Under the pieces are notes generated by a model, which worked only from the letters and a program-made list of their open reading frames with translations, did not search any database and was not told the DNA's origin. From the NCBI RefSeq assembly GCF_012935325.2, contig NZ_JABBYG020000008.1, positions 248,001-312,000 of the forward strand: DNA of 64,000 bases. Reading direction: 5' to 3'. The position numbers were made by a program, and so were the translations under genes. This document shows positions 44,511 through 53,257 of this stretch, piece after piece. The DNA comes from Paenibacillus sp. PL91. Its GTDB lineage: Bacteria > Bacillota > Bacilli > Paenibacillales > Paenibacillaceae. The first letter of the stretch is position 1. The number at the start of each line of letters is the position of its first letter.

Positions 44511-45308
44511 ATGACTGATCAGCAGCATTTGTATATTTGCTCTGATTCCATTGGCGGAACAGCGGAGTCGGTAGCACAGGCAACCATTCGCCAATTTAAT
44601 GCTGAGCAGGTAAAGATCAAGCGGTACGGACATATCCGGCATGAGGATGAAATTAAAAAAATGATGGAAGAAGCTGCCGAGACAGGTGGTTTCGTCGCTT
44701 ACACGTTAGTGCAGCCGGAATTGCGTGAGATGATGAAAGCAGAATCCATTCGTTTAGGCGTTAGGGCAGTTGACATTATGTGGCCGATGATGCAGGCATT
44801 TATTGATACTTATGGAGATGCTCCCAAACAGCAGCCGGGTCTTCTGCATGAAATGGATGCCGCTTATTTTCGCCGAGTTGAGGCCATTGAATTTGCTGTA
44901 AAATATGACGACGGCCGTGACGCAAGAGGGATGCTGCAAGCGGAGGTCGTATTGATCGGCATCTCGAGAACCTCGAAAACGCCGCTCAGTATTTTTCTTG
45001 CCCACAAGGGCATTAAAGTGGCCAACTTTCCTGTTATGCCAGAGGTTATGCCGCCGGCAGAGCTATTCAAAATTCCGAGCCATCGTATTATCGGACTCAC
45101 GATTGATGCCGAGAACATACTCAAAATCCGTACAGAAAGACTTAAGGCACTTGGACTGCCTGATGGCTCCAGATATGCGAATTTGCAGAGAATTGTAGAG
45201 GAGCTTGAATATGCCCATGATTTGATGAAGCAGCTTGGATGCACGGTCATTAACGTTACCAATAAGGCCATTGAAGAAACAGCCGATCATATCATGGAAT
45301 ATATTTAA
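44511..45308 (+). CDS. PPDK regulatory protein (DUF299; bifunctional kinase/pyrophosphorylase)
   Basis: A 265-residue protein of the PDRP/YqfL family. It starts YICSDSIGGTAESVAQATIRQF and carries the P-loop GISRTSKTPLSIFLAHKG near residue 150, then NFPVMPEVMPPAELF. These proteins switch PPDK off by ADP-dependent phosphorylation of the threonine next to its catalytic histidine (GGMTSH in the preceding gene) and on again by phosphorolysis. The gene is 42 bp after ppdK behind GAGGAGGGGG and completes the gluconeogenic operon gapB-ppdK-PDRP. Confidence 0.92.
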   Translation: MTDQQHLYICSDSIGGTAESVAQATIRQFNAEQVKIKRYGHIRHEDEIKKMMEEAAETGGFVAYTLVQPELREMMKAESIRLGVRAVDIMWPMMQAFIDTYGDAPKQQPGLLHEMDAAYFRRVEAIEFAVKYDDGRDARGMLQAEVVLIGISRTSKTPLSIFLAHKGIKVANFPVMPEVMPPAELFKIPSHRIIGLTIDAENILKIRTERLKALGLPDGSRYANLQRIVEELEYAHDLMKQLGCTVINVTNKAIEETADHIMEYI

Positions 45309-45345
45309 TCAAACGATTCAATAGTAGAGTTTTGTGCCAACCTCA

Positions 45346-46200
45346 TTACTCACTTGAAGCTGTGCCGCGTTTGCGGAATGCTGTAGGTGAGAGCCCTAAC
45401 CGACGGATAAAAGCTTTGCCAAAATAGGCTGCATCCTCGAAGCCAACGCTGCTTGCAATTAATTGCACGGGCAGGCTCGTCTGGCTCAGCATCAGGCAAG
45501 CTTTTTCCATCCGGTAACGGATTAGAAATTCATGAGGAGATACACCCATTTGGGCATGGAACAGCTTGGTGAAATAAGAACGGTCCAAATCGACATGTCT
45601 GGCAATGACTGAGATGGAAATGCGCTTATGGTAATGCTCTTCTATAAATTTAACCGCTTGCGTGACATACTGCTCGTTGCTATTTCTCCCTATGCTGCGC
45701 AACGGCTGCTGTAGTTCCGTCTGCCTGCTCAGGAAGGTAGAGAAGATTTGCAGCATTAATCCATAGCAGTAGGTTTCGGCTGCGAGGTCGTTGACTGCAG
45801 AATGATGGAGCAGCTCTGCCAGCAATTTCTCCGCTCGCTCAGGCTCGTGGTGCGAATGGGTGGGAGATTGAACGGTTACTCCTGCTGAATGGAAGAGCTT
45901 GGCGGCAAGCTGCCCATCAATTCCGACCCAATAATAAGTCCAAGGGTCCATTTCGCTTGCACAATAGGTAGCTGGTTGATTTGGATACATGCAGAAGCTG
46001 TCACCTGCTTTCAGCTTATAATCGCAGCCCTCCATGGTGAAGACGCCGGAGCCTTTTACGATAAAATGCAGCAAATAATGATCGCGCATGACCGGACCAT
46101 TTTGATGGGAGGGCATACAATGCTCCAGCCCGCAGTAGTGCAGTTTAATATCTGTGTCCAAGCGACCGATTAGAAAATGTTCCGTAAATTGTTTTTCCAA
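45346..46200 (-). CDS. AraC family regulator of the adjacent alpha-galactosidase
   Basis: A 284-residue AraC/MelR-type regulator. The N-terminal cupin sugar-binding domain covers about residues 1-150 (HYLLHFIVKGSGVFTMEG; KAGDSFCMYPNQPATY; DPWTYYWVGIDG). The C-terminal AraC DNA-binding domain covers about 180-280 (ISISVIARHVDLDRSYFTKLFHAQMGVSPHEFLIRYRMEKA; VGFEDAAYFGKAFIRRLGLSPTAFR). It is divergently arranged to the alpha-galactosidase gene, 198 bp apart, and most likely activates it in response to an alpha-galactoside. It converges on the PDRP gene with only 37 bp between the stops. Confidence 0.88.
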   Translation of the reverse strand: MEKQFTEHFLIGRLDTDIKLHYCGLEHCMPSHQNGPVMRDHYLLHFIVKGSGVFTMEGCDYKLKAGDSFCMYPNQPATYCASEMDPWTYYWVGIDGQLAAKLFHSAGVTVQSPTHSHHEPERAEKLLAELLHHSAVNDLAAETYCYGLMLQIFSTFLSRQTELQQPLRSIGRNSNEQYVTQAVKFIEEHYHKRISISVIARHVDLDRSYFTKLFHAQMGVSPHEFLIRYRMEKACLMLSQTSLPVQLIASSVGFEDAAYFGKAFIRRLGLSPTAFRKRGTASSE

Positions 46201-46398
46201 CCTGAACCCCTCTTTTCATTAGCTGTCTTTAACTAAGGATAGCACAAAGTTACTAGTAAATTAAGCGGTGAAACAGTGGTTTTACTATAATCATGACACA
46301 AAATAACTACTATTAAACACAAATCTCTCTATAACTTCAACGCGTACAGGAGATATAATAATCTCAAAAACAGATGAAGTTTAGGGAGGCAGTTTAGC

Positions 46399-48180
46399 AT
46401 GCAACTTACCGCTAAGGGGTTATATGAATATAAGCTGGAAAGCGTAGAATCCGGATTTCGCGCTGAGCTTTCGGTCGAACGTGAATCCGATGGGATTGAG
46501 ATCGTTCGTATAAAGATTGCAGCAGATTGTCCGGCGGTACCGCCAACGTTCAAGCTGAAATGGAGCCATCCCGTTATCGATGTGCAGGGCATGTGGCATC
46601 CGACGGCTTTATATCACAGGTGGATTCGGGCGGACTGGAATCCGCTTCTGGATTCCAAGTCGACGAATTCCGCTCCCGTAGTAAGCCTATTTGGCGGACA
46701 GGGGACGAACAGGCTGACATTCGCTTTTTCCGATGTACTGAACGTTATCAAATACGATGCTGGTCTTCACGAGGAGAACTCTCATTTTAACTGCGTTATA
46801 GCCATGTTCGACACGCCAACGCCGGCGCTTGCCTCCTATGAAGCAGAGCTTCGGATCGACACGCGCGAAGTTCCGTATTACAAATCACTGGACGATGTGA
46901 GTCATTGGTGGAGCGAATACAAGACGAATACGCCTTCGCGCGTTCCTGCGGAAGCGCTGGAGCCTATGTATTCAACGTGGTACAGCTTTCATCAGGAGCT
47001 TACGCCGGAAGGAATCGAGGAGCAGTGCCGCCTTGCTCTCGAAATCGGCTGCAAATCGGTCATCGTTGACGACGGCTGGCAAACGGCGGACAATGCCAGA
47101 GGTTATGCTTTTTGCGGGGATTGGCAGGTATGCGAGGAAAAAATGATCGACATGAAAGCGCATGTTGAACGCGTTCATGCCATGGGCTTGAAATATTTGC
47201 TCTGGTATTCGGTTCCTTTCATTGGAGTAAACAGTGACGCATGGAGTCGATTCCAAAATAAGCTGCTCTACAAAATGGATAGTTTGGGTGCTGGCGTAAT
47301 CGATCCGCGATATCCCGAGGTTCGCGAATATTTGATCGGCATATACGAGAAGGCGCTGCTGGATTGGGATTTAGATGGCTTTAAGCTTGATTTTGTTGAT
47401 GTATTCCAGCAACAGGAGCAGGAGAATGAGAACTCCGATCCAGGACGCGATATCGCCTCGGTACCGCAAGCGGTGGACGTGTTGCTGAGCGATGTGATGG
47501 CACGCTTACGCGCGATTAAGCCTGATATTATGATCGAATTCCGCCAACCGTATATCAGCCCCCTCATGCGAAAATATGGCAACCTGTTCCGAGCGGGGGA
47601 TTGTCCAAACGATGCGGTGCAAAACCGTATTCGTACGCTCGACATTAGGCTGCTGTGCGGAAATACGGCTGCGCATGCCGATATGATCATGTGGAATGCG
47701 GACGAGCCGGTTGACAGCGCGGCGCTTCAATTAATCAACATTCTCTTCGCGGTACCGCAAATTTCCGTTCGACTGGAGACGCTGCCGCAGAAGCATCTGG
47801 ATATGCTGACCTTCTGGCTTTCCTTCTGGCGCGAGAACCGTGATGTGTTGATGCATGGCCAATTGGAGCCGCAGCGTCCTGAGCTGCTCTTCCCGCTTGT
47901 GACCGCACGTAATAATGAGATTTCGATTACAGCCGTTTATAACGATTCCGTTGTTTCATTAGAAGATACGGACTCACAAAAAATAGTCATCGTAAACGGG
48001 ACGCGCGGAGACCGGTTGATCATAGAGGCGGTTAAGGCTTTAGGGGCGAGAGAGGTTCAGGTACTCGATTGCATGGGCGTAGAAGTCAGCAAATTTGAGA
48101 TAGTTGGCGAGCAAGGCTTGCTGTCGCTCAGCGTTCCTCCTTCTGGATTGGTTTTTCTTCGGTCAGCCAGCTCCAAATAA
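46399..48180 (+). CDS. Alpha-galactosidase-type enzyme, GH36-like
   Basis: A 593-residue cytoplasmic glycosidase. A beta-rich N-terminal domain (about 1-190) precedes a TIM barrel with YSTWYSFHQELTPEGIEEQ, SVIVDDGWQT and LKYLLWYSVPFIG. The nucleophile is Asp331 in FKLDFVD and the acid/base Asp401 in FRAGDCPNDAVQNR, both typical of GH36/GH27 (clan GH-D). The C-terminal 90 residues form a small beta domain. It is shorter than the standard 700-residue GH36 enzymes. GGGAGG precedes ATG 46399. It probably hydrolyses imported alpha-galactosides under control of the divergent AraC regulator. Confidence 0.85.
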   Translation: MQLTAKGLYEYKLESVESGFRAELSVERESDGIEIVRIKIAADCPAVPPTFKLKWSHPVIDVQGMWHPTALYHRWIRADWNPLLDSKSTNSAPVVSLFGGQGTNRLTFAFSDVLNVIKYDAGLHEENSHFNCVIAMFDTPTPALASYEAELRIDTREVPYYKSLDDVSHWWSEYKTNTPSRVPAEALEPMYSTWYSFHQELTPEGIEEQCRLALEIGCKSVIVDDGWQTADNARGYAFCGDWQVCEEKMIDMKAHVERVHAMGLKYLLWYSVPFIGVNSDAWSRFQNKLLYKMDSLGAGVIDPRYPEVREYLIGIYEKALLDWDLDGFKLDFVDVFQQQEQENENSDPGRDIASVPQAVDVLLSDVMARLRAIKPDIMIEFRQPYISPLMRKYGNLFRAGDCPNDAVQNRIRTLDIRLLCGNTAAHADMIMWNADEPVDSAALQLINILFAVPQISVRLETLPQKHLDMLTFWLSFWRENRDVLMHGQLEPQRPELLFPLVTARNNEISITAVYNDSVVSLEDTDSQKIVIVNGTRGDRLIIEAVKALGAREVQVLDCMGVEVSKFEIVGEQGLLSLSVPPSGLVFLRSASSK

Positions 48181-48192
48181 GCAAATATTGCG

Positions 48193-48241
48193 GACTGTTC
48201 CAAAGGTAGAAGTGTTCTACTCTTTGGAACAGTCTTCTTTT
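48193..48241 (+). terminator. Terminator after the alpha-galactosidase gene
   Basis: GACTGTTCCAAAG at 48193-48205 is perfectly complementary to CTTTGGAACAGTC at 48222-48234, with GTAGAA/TTCTAC pairing inside, and TTCTTTT follows. Confidence 0.88.
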
Positions 48242-48272
48242 ATTGGAGGCTGCCTTAAAACAGCCCTTTTTC

Positions 48273-48706
48273 CTATTTGGCAGTGCCAAGCGGCATACGG
48301 ATATTTTCTCCGGTAAGCGAGCAGGCCTCACCATCCGGCATTTTTTGATTTAAAGCAGAGTCGATAAAATCGACTACTTGCTGCAGGGAATCGATTTGAT
48401 TTATAATTTTTTTCTTATGTCTCAGCATCAATTCAAGCAATTCAGGAAATGCGGTAATATCCGAAGTTTGGGATAAATTCAAATAGGGTTTCATATCATC
48501 TAAGGGCATTCCTGTTTTTTCAGGCAGTTAATGAGCTTTATTTTTTGAATATCCTCCGCACGATATATACGATGACTGTTTTCCTTGCGCTCTGCTCGCG
48601 GAAGCAGGCTAATTTTCTCGTAATAGCGAATGGTATCCTCCGTTAATCCGGTTTGCTCCGCTGCTTCCTTGATCGAAAACCCTTTTGCCTCACTCAACCG
48701 TTTCAC
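48273..48706 (-). pseudogene. MerR family regulator interrupted by a frameshift
   Basis: The first part (48706 down to about 48520) encodes the MerR helix-turn-helix FSIKEAAEQTGLTEDTIRYYEKISLLPRAER and ends prematurely as INCLKKQECP. The second part resumes in another frame as MPLDDMKPYLNLSQ and continues through the dimerisation helix (LLELMLRHKKKIINQIDSL) to 48273. Adding one A to the six-A run (six T on the plus strand, 48515-48520) restores the typical family sequence INCLKKTGMPLDDMK. It is either a one-base deletion in a homopolymer or a sequencing error there. The presumed start is GTG 48706 near AGGAGG. It is divergent to the SDR gene and shares a MerR-type operator with it. Confidence 0.8.
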
Positions 48707-48739
48707 CTTCCTCCTGCTAGCTTTATTATGTGTAAATTA

Positions 48740-48769
48740 TATAACTTGGAGTCGGCTCCAAGTTATACA
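48740..48769 (+). promoter_or_regulatory. MerR-type operator in the divergent merR/SDR promoter region
   Basis: TATAACTTGGAG (48740-48751), TCGG, then CTCCAAGTTATA (48756-48767) form a perfect 12-bp inverted repeat. This is the usual MerR target, placed between widely spaced promoter elements; TATACA at 48764-48769 may be the -10 for the SDR gene. On the other strand TTGGAG and TATAAT 16 bp apart could drive the merR gene. The intact operator suggests the regulator loss is recent or not real. Confidence 0.75.
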
Positions 48770-48823
48770 CTGACCGCATCGAATCGATAATGGAATCGAA
48801 AACGAGTGATGGAGGCAAATCTA

Positions 48824-49681
48824 ATGAATACAGCAGGTCATGGACGAACCGCGCTTATTACAGGTGCAAGCAATGGGATAGGTTTAGAGCTTACTCGGAA
48901 AATGCTAGCCGAGGGCTGGCAAATTATTGCGCTGAATCGCTCAGCATTCCCGGAAGATGATAAACTGATCCGAGAGTCGGTTAGCAAAAACCAGCTTCGG
49001 ATATATAAAGCGGATCTGGCCCATTTCGATAGCTTGAGGCATGCTCTGAATCAAATCAAAGCCGCTGAAGAGAGGGTTGATCTTTTGTTCAACAATGCGG
49101 GCGGCAGCCTCGCCGAGCTCAGCTTCTCTAAGCAGAAGCGCGAGCTGCATTTTGAACTGCATACGGTCGTGCCGTACATTATACTTATGGAGCTGAAGGA
49201 GCTTCTGCAAAGGGGGACATTGAAAACGGTAGTGAATACCTCTTCTTATGCATTTAAGTTTCGCAAGAAATTTGATCCTGACGAATTGGAGCATCCCACC
49301 GATTTTACAATGCTATATGGTTCTTATGCTGCCTCCAAGCTGGCTCTTTCCTTATGGTCGCAGGAGATCGCAGCAGTACTCGCCGACGATGGCATAAAAA
49401 TATTCAGCGTAGATCCAGGGGGGAACAACACAATCAGGAAGGGGAAGAAATCCGGCATTCCGTTCTATTTGAAGCCGATGATCAAGCTGTTTTTTCCGCA
49501 TCCGCGCAAAGGGGCATCTCTGCTGTATGAGGCAGCTATGGACGTAAAGCGTGAAAAGTCTGGCGTCTTCTTCGTAAATGGCCAAGTAACGGAGCTAAAG
49601 TTCATCAAGCATGCCCGCAAGATGCTAGAGAAAGTAAGCTTCATTTATAGGTCGGAGTATGCGGGAGATGCCAAGGTTTAA
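48824..49681 (+). CDS. Short-chain dehydrogenase/reductase (SDR family)
   Basis: A 285-residue oxidoreductase. It has the Rossmann TGASNGIGLEL motif near residue 14, LFNNAGGSL (NNAG) near 90, a catalytic serine in VVNTSSYAF and YAASK (Tyr-x-x-x-Lys) near 170, followed by VDPGGNNT. The substrate is unknown. ATG 48824 lies eight bases after GGAGG; upstream in-frame GTG 48806 and ATG 48809 overlap that site. Its promoter carries the MerR-type palindrome, so it is probably induced by the effector of that regulator, as SDR genes under AdhR-like regulators are by aldehydes. Confidence 0.88.
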   Translation: MNTAGHGRTALITGASNGIGLELTRKMLAEGWQIIALNRSAFPEDDKLIRESVSKNQLRIYKADLAHFDSLRHALNQIKAAEERVDLLFNNAGGSLAELSFSKQKRELHFELHTVVPYIILMELKELLQRGTLKTVVNTSSYAFKFRKKFDPDELEHPTDFTMLYGSYAASKLALSLWSQEIAAVLADDGIKIFSVDPGGNNTIRKGKKSGIPFYLKPMIKLFFPHPRKGASLLYEAAMDVKREKSGVFFVNGQVTELKFIKHARKMLEKVSFIYRSEYAGDAKV

Positions 49682-49699
49682 AGAATAGGGAATAACTGT

Positions 49700-49727
49700 T
49701 TGACATATCGTTAATTCTCGATATAAT
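49700..49727 (+). promoter_or_regulatory. Consensus promoter with ArsR operator, giving a probable leaderless mRNA
   Basis: TTGACA (49700-49705), 16 bp, TATAAT (49722-49727). The inverted repeat ATATCG (49705-49710), 8 bp, CGATAT (49719-49724) lies between them. The ATG of the ArsR gene is at 49735, seven bases after the -10, where transcription should start, and no ribosome binding site can fit in between. Confidence 0.75.
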
Positions 49728-49734
49728 GATATGT

Positions 49735-50037
49735 ATGAAACCAATCGAAGTGTTTAAGGCGTTGTCCAACGAGTCGAGACTGCAAATTTTGCAATGGCTG
49801 AAGGAACCGGAAAACCATTTTACTCCCCATGAAGGAGTGGATATGAGAGAAATTGGGGTATGCGTAAGTCAGATCACTCAAAAGCTGAATATGACTCAAT
49901 CTACCGCGTCGCAATTTTTATCGATGCTTCAACGGGCGGGGCTCATTAAGACGCTGCGTATCGGAAAGTTTACGTATTACAAAAGAGATGAGACCGCTAT
50001 TGGTGAAATCGCTGATTTTTTGAAGCAAGAAATATAA
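49735..50037 (+). CDS. ArsR family transcriptional regulator
   Basis: A 100-residue winged helix regulator: KPIEVFKALSNESRLQILQWLKEPE, recognition helix ITQKLNMTQSTASQFLSMLQRAGLIKTLRIGKFTYYKR. It has one cysteine (GVCVSQI) but no CxC metal site, so it probably senses something other than arsenic or zinc. ATG 49735 is preferred to the in-frame ATG at 49726, which lies within the -10. An MFS transporter follows 210 bp downstream behind palindromes that share the ATATCG/CGATAT half sites, so it is probably the target. Confidence 0.88.
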   Translation: MKPIEVFKALSNESRLQILQWLKEPENHFTPHEGVDMREIGVCVSQITQKLNMTQSTASQFLSMLQRAGLIKTLRIGKFTYYKRDETAIGEIADFLKQEI

Positions 50038-50044
50038 GAAAAAG

Positions 50045-50078
50045 AACTGAATGCTCGATGTTGACCATTCAGTTTTTT
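50045..50078 (+). terminator. Terminator after the ArsR gene
   Basis: AACTGAATG at 50045-50053 pairs with CATTCAGTT at 50066-50074, and further T residues follow. Confidence 0.75.
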
Positions 50079-50095
50079 ATAGCATTATCATATCG

Positions 50096-50151
50096 ACATA
50101 TCGCGATATGTAATATCAACTGCAGTTATTCACATCGATATTCATGAATAT
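50096..50151 (+). promoter_or_regulatory. Palindromic operators upstream of the MFS gene
   Basis: ACATATCGCGATATGT at 50096-50111 is a perfect 16-bp palindrome built from the same ATATCG/CGATAT halves as in the arsR-type promoter. A second palindrome, ATATTCATGAATAT, lies at 50138-50151. Both are upstream of the MFS start at 50248. Confidence 0.6.
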
Positions 50152-50247
50152 GTTGATGGGTTGTATACACGTTGAGAGGAGCTGATGGACAGTTTTGTTA
50201 GATTGAACGTTGCTTGAACAAAATTAAAAAACGGGAGTGGAATTATT

Positions 50248-51441
50248 TTGTCGAACACATGGAAAATATATATTTTAGCAATCGTCAGTTTTTTAGTCGG
50301 AACATCTGAGTATATTATTTCAGGAATTTTGGATAAGATCGCGGATTCGATGGGTGTTACAGTAATGGCGGCAGGCCAGCTCATCACTATTTTCTCACTA
50401 GTCTATGCCATTGGCACACCCATTCTGATGGCAATAACCGCGAGTATTGATCGACGCAAGCTGCTCGTATATTCACTCGGTTTGTTCGTGCTTGGAAATA
50501 TTTTTTCCTTTTTATTACCCGGCTTTGGGCTATTTATTTTTGCGCGCGTCCTGATGGCTCTAGGGGCAGGGATGGTCGTCGTAACGGCATTAAGCATTGC
50601 AGCGAAAATAGCGCCTCCAGGCAAGCAGGCCAGCTCAATCGCAACCGTAGTAATGGGATTTACAGCTTCCCTGATTATCGGTGTTCCTCTTGGGCGAATG
50701 GTTGCCAACGCCTTTGGCTGGAAATCGGTCTTTGGCGGCATCGCGCTTGTAGGGATCATTGCCATATTCGTCATTCTCTTTACGATACCGAGCATGAAGG
50801 GCGATAAGCCGATCCCTCTGCTGAAGCAGCTTTCTCTTTTGAAGAAACGAAAAGTGGTACTAGGGCTTGGTATATCCTTCTTCTGGCTGGGGGGCTACTC
50901 AATCGCTTATACCTACATTTCGCCTTACCTTCTCCAAATAGATGGCATGAACGAGACGCTTCTAGGCGCTGCCCTGCTTGTTTTCGGTATTGCGAGCTTG
51001 GTTGGTTCCAAACTTGGCGGCTATAGCGCGGACAAATGGGGGATTAAACCAACATTAATTGGAGGCATGACGCTGCATGTTTTTGCCCTTATCATGCTGT
51101 CATTTGCTGCAGGCTCGATCGTCGCCGTGTTCGCCGTCCTTATATTATGGTCATTTGCGGCATGGTCAACCGGTCCGACACAGCAATATCATTTGGTTAC
51201 GTTAGAGCCTGAATCTTCGGGCGTTATGCTTGGGCTCAATCAGTCGATGATGCAGCTCGCGATGGCTGCCGGCGCTGGATTTGGAGGTATCGTCGTTGGA
51301 GGCGCGTCTTTATCGGCCATTACCTGGATCGGAGCGCTTGGCGTTGCCCTCGCCATTGTCACGACTTTGGTGTTGTCGGGCTTGGGGCTACGCTCTAGGC
51401 AGTTTGATCCTATCAGCCAATCGGGTAAAATGGAATCATAA
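50248..51441 (+). CDS. MFS transporter (AraJ/YdhP-type drug or sugar efflux)
   Basis: A 397-residue transporter with twelve helices. It begins with VSFLVGTSEYIISGILDKIADSMGV, typical of the DHA1-like AraJ/YdhP efflux group, and has the cytoplasmic ITASIDRRKLLVYSLGLF loop and FARVLMALGAGMVVVTALSIAAKIAPPGKQ. The start is TTG 50248 behind GGGAGTGG. The palindromes upstream and the ArsR gene before it suggest ArsR-controlled expression. Substrate unknown. Confidence 0.88.
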   Translation: MSNTWKIYILAIVSFLVGTSEYIISGILDKIADSMGVTVMAAGQLITIFSLVYAIGTPILMAITASIDRRKLLVYSLGLFVLGNIFSFLLPGFGLFIFARVLMALGAGMVVVTALSIAAKIAPPGKQASSIATVVMGFTASLIIGVPLGRMVANAFGWKSVFGGIALVGIIAIFVILFTIPSMKGDKPIPLLKQLSLLKKRKVVLGLGISFFWLGGYSIAYTYISPYLLQIDGMNETLLGAALLVFGIASLVGSKLGGYSADKWGIKPTLIGGMTLHVFALIMLSFAAGSIVAVFAVLILWSFAAWSTGPTQQYHLVTLEPESSGVMLGLNQSMMQLAMAAGAGFGGIVVGGASLSAITWIGALGVALAIVTTLVLSGLGLRSRQFDPISQSGKMES

Positions 51442-51498
51442 GCTGAATGAATGATCCTTGTCTATTCAGCAATCCCTATTTATAAGGAGATTCCGTAC

Positions 51499-52557
51499 AT
51501 GACTACACCACTCTCACCGCTGTTAGACCGTGAATATATCGTCAGCCAGCTAGAAGCTTTGCTAAACATACCGAGTCCCAGCGGATACTGCATGGACATT
51601 ATCAAGCATGTGAAGGCTGAGACAGAAAGACTTGGCTATACGCTGGAGATAACGCCCAAAGGAAACGGGATGATTACCATTCCAGGCGAAAATGCCGACC
51701 ACGTGATCGGCATCACCGCTCATCTGGATACGCTAGGAGCGATGGTTCGTTCGATTAAGCCTAACGGCATGCTGCGAATGACGCCGATTGGCGGTTATGC
51801 GATGCAAACGGTCGAAGGAGAATATGCGGTCATTCATACGCGCGACGGCCGAAAATATGAAGGAACGGTGCTGTCTACCAAAGCCTCCGTGCATGTTTAC
51901 TCGGATGCCCGGGATTTTAAGCGCGAGGAAGCGAATATGGAGGTTCGCATTGACGAGCTGGTCAAAACAAAGGAGGACACGGAGAAGCTGGGCATATCCG
52001 TTGGCGACTTCATATCTTGGGAGCCTAGAGTTCGAGTATTGTCAAGCGGCTTTATTAAATCGCGGCATTTGGATGATAAAGCAAGCGTAGCGGCTTTGCT
52101 CGGCTTCATGGAATGGTTGAAGCGCGAAGGAAGGACGCCGTCTCATACGCTGAAGCTTATTTTATCAACCTATGAAGAGGTCGGGCACGGCAGCTCCTAT
52201 ATACCTGCGGATATTACCGAAATGATTGCCGTCGATATGGGAGCGCTCGGGGATGATCTTTCAGCTACGGAAATGGATGTGTCTATTTGTGCCAAGGATT
52301 CGACCGGACCTTATGATTATGCGATGACTTCCCGGCTAATTGAACTGGCAAAACGCGAGAAGCTGGCTTACGCCGTTGATATTTATCCGCATTACGGCTC
52401 CGACGCATCAGCGGCGCTGCGCGGTGGAAGCAATATTCGTGCAGCTTTGATCGGGCCAGGGGTTCAAGCTTCGCATGGGATGGAGCGGACGCATGTGGAT
52501 GCTATCGTGAATACAGCGGCTTTGCTTTTGGCCTATGTAATAGAAGAAAATCAATAA
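51499..52557 (+). CDS. M42 family metallopeptidase (glutamyl aminopeptidase-like)
   Basis: A 352-residue co-catalytic zinc peptidase. The metal-binding and catalytic motifs are all present: TAHLDTLGAMV (first His/Asp), SRHLDDKASVAALLGF (bridging Asp), YEEVGHGSS (catalytic Glu and ligand), DMGALGDDL and the final HGMERTHVDAI (His). M42 enzymes are cytoplasmic, form large oligomers and trim peptides from the N-terminus. ATG 51499 follows AAGGAG; the open frame extends upstream to 51451 without a good ribosome binding site. It lies 57 bp after the MFS gene with no terminator between them, so some co-transcription is possible. Confidence 0.92.
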   Translation: MTTPLSPLLDREYIVSQLEALLNIPSPSGYCMDIIKHVKAETERLGYTLEITPKGNGMITIPGENADHVIGITAHLDTLGAMVRSIKPNGMLRMTPIGGYAMQTVEGEYAVIHTRDGRKYEGTVLSTKASVHVYSDARDFKREEANMEVRIDELVKTKEDTEKLGISVGDFISWEPRVRVLSSGFIKSRHLDDKASVAALLGFMEWLKREGRTPSHTLKLILSTYEEVGHGSSYIPADITEMIAVDMGALGDDLSATEMDVSICAKDSTGPYDYAMTSRLIELAKREKLAYAVDIYPHYGSDASAALRGGSNIRAALIGPGVQASHGMERTHVDAIVNTAALLLAYVIEENQ

Positions 52558-52645
52558 ACCAATTTCGATATCTTGCTTTTACATTCCAAATTGCGTACAT
52601 CATGCCACTTACGAGGGTATACTTTGATGTATGGAGGTGGAAGGA

Positions 52646-53257
52646 ATGAAGGCTGAGGAACAAATGCCGGATGAGAAGTGGCAAGCGATTATAAGCAATG
52701 ATGCTTCTTATGACGGCAGGTTTATTTATGCGGTAAAAACGACCGGTATTTTTTGCAGGCCATCCTGCAAGTCCAAAGCGCCGAATAAGGAAAACGTCCG
52801 GTTATTTGAAAATGCGGAGCAGGCGCGATCGGCACATTTTCGCCCATGCAAGCGGTGCAAGCCTACGGGCGAGCGTTTGCCGGATGACGAGTGGGTCAAT
52901 GTCATCACGCAATATATTGATAGCCATTATAGAGAATCGTTGACCCTCGACACGCTGGCAGAGATGTGTCACGGCAGCCCTTATCATTTGCAGCGTACCT
53001 TTAAGCGAGTTAAAGGGATGACGCCAATCGAATATATCCAGCAGACGAGAATGATTAAAGCTAAGGAGTATCTTGCCCATACGGATCGAGCCGTTTCAGA
53101 CATTGCTTTGAATGTCGGCATGCCCAATACCTCCTATTTCATAACGCTGTTTAAGAGGAAAATAGGGCGTACGCCGAGTGACTATCGTCATTCCAAACGC
53201 CATTCCAAACAAAATAACGAGATGCCGGAGGTGCCGCATGGTGGCAGAGAAAATTAG
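52646..53257 (+). CDS. adaA: AdaA-type DNA methylphosphotriester sensor and transcriptional activator
   Basis: A 203-residue protein. The Ada zinc domain at about residues 10-75 has the four ligands in FCRPSCKSK and FRPCKRCKP. An AraC-type DNA-binding domain follows at about 90-190 (LTLDTLAEMCHGSPYHLQRTFKRVKGMTPIEYIQQTRM; VSDIALNVGMPNTSYFITLFKRKIGRTPSDYR). Methyl transfer from a DNA phosphotriester to the first Cys converts Ada proteins into activators of alkylation-repair genes. ATG 52646 follows GGAGGTGG. The gene overlaps ogt by 20 bp, so it heads the repair operon and probably activates it. Confidence 0.92.
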   Translation: MKAEEQMPDEKWQAIISNDASYDGRFIYAVKTTGIFCRPSCKSKAPNKENVRLFENAEQARSAHFRPCKRCKPTGERLPDDEWVNVITQYIDSHYRESLTLDTLAEMCHGSPYHLQRTFKRVKGMTPIEYIQQTRMIKAKEYLAHTDRAVSDIALNVGMPNTSYFITLFKRKIGRTPSDYRHSKRHSKQNNEMPEVPHGGREN

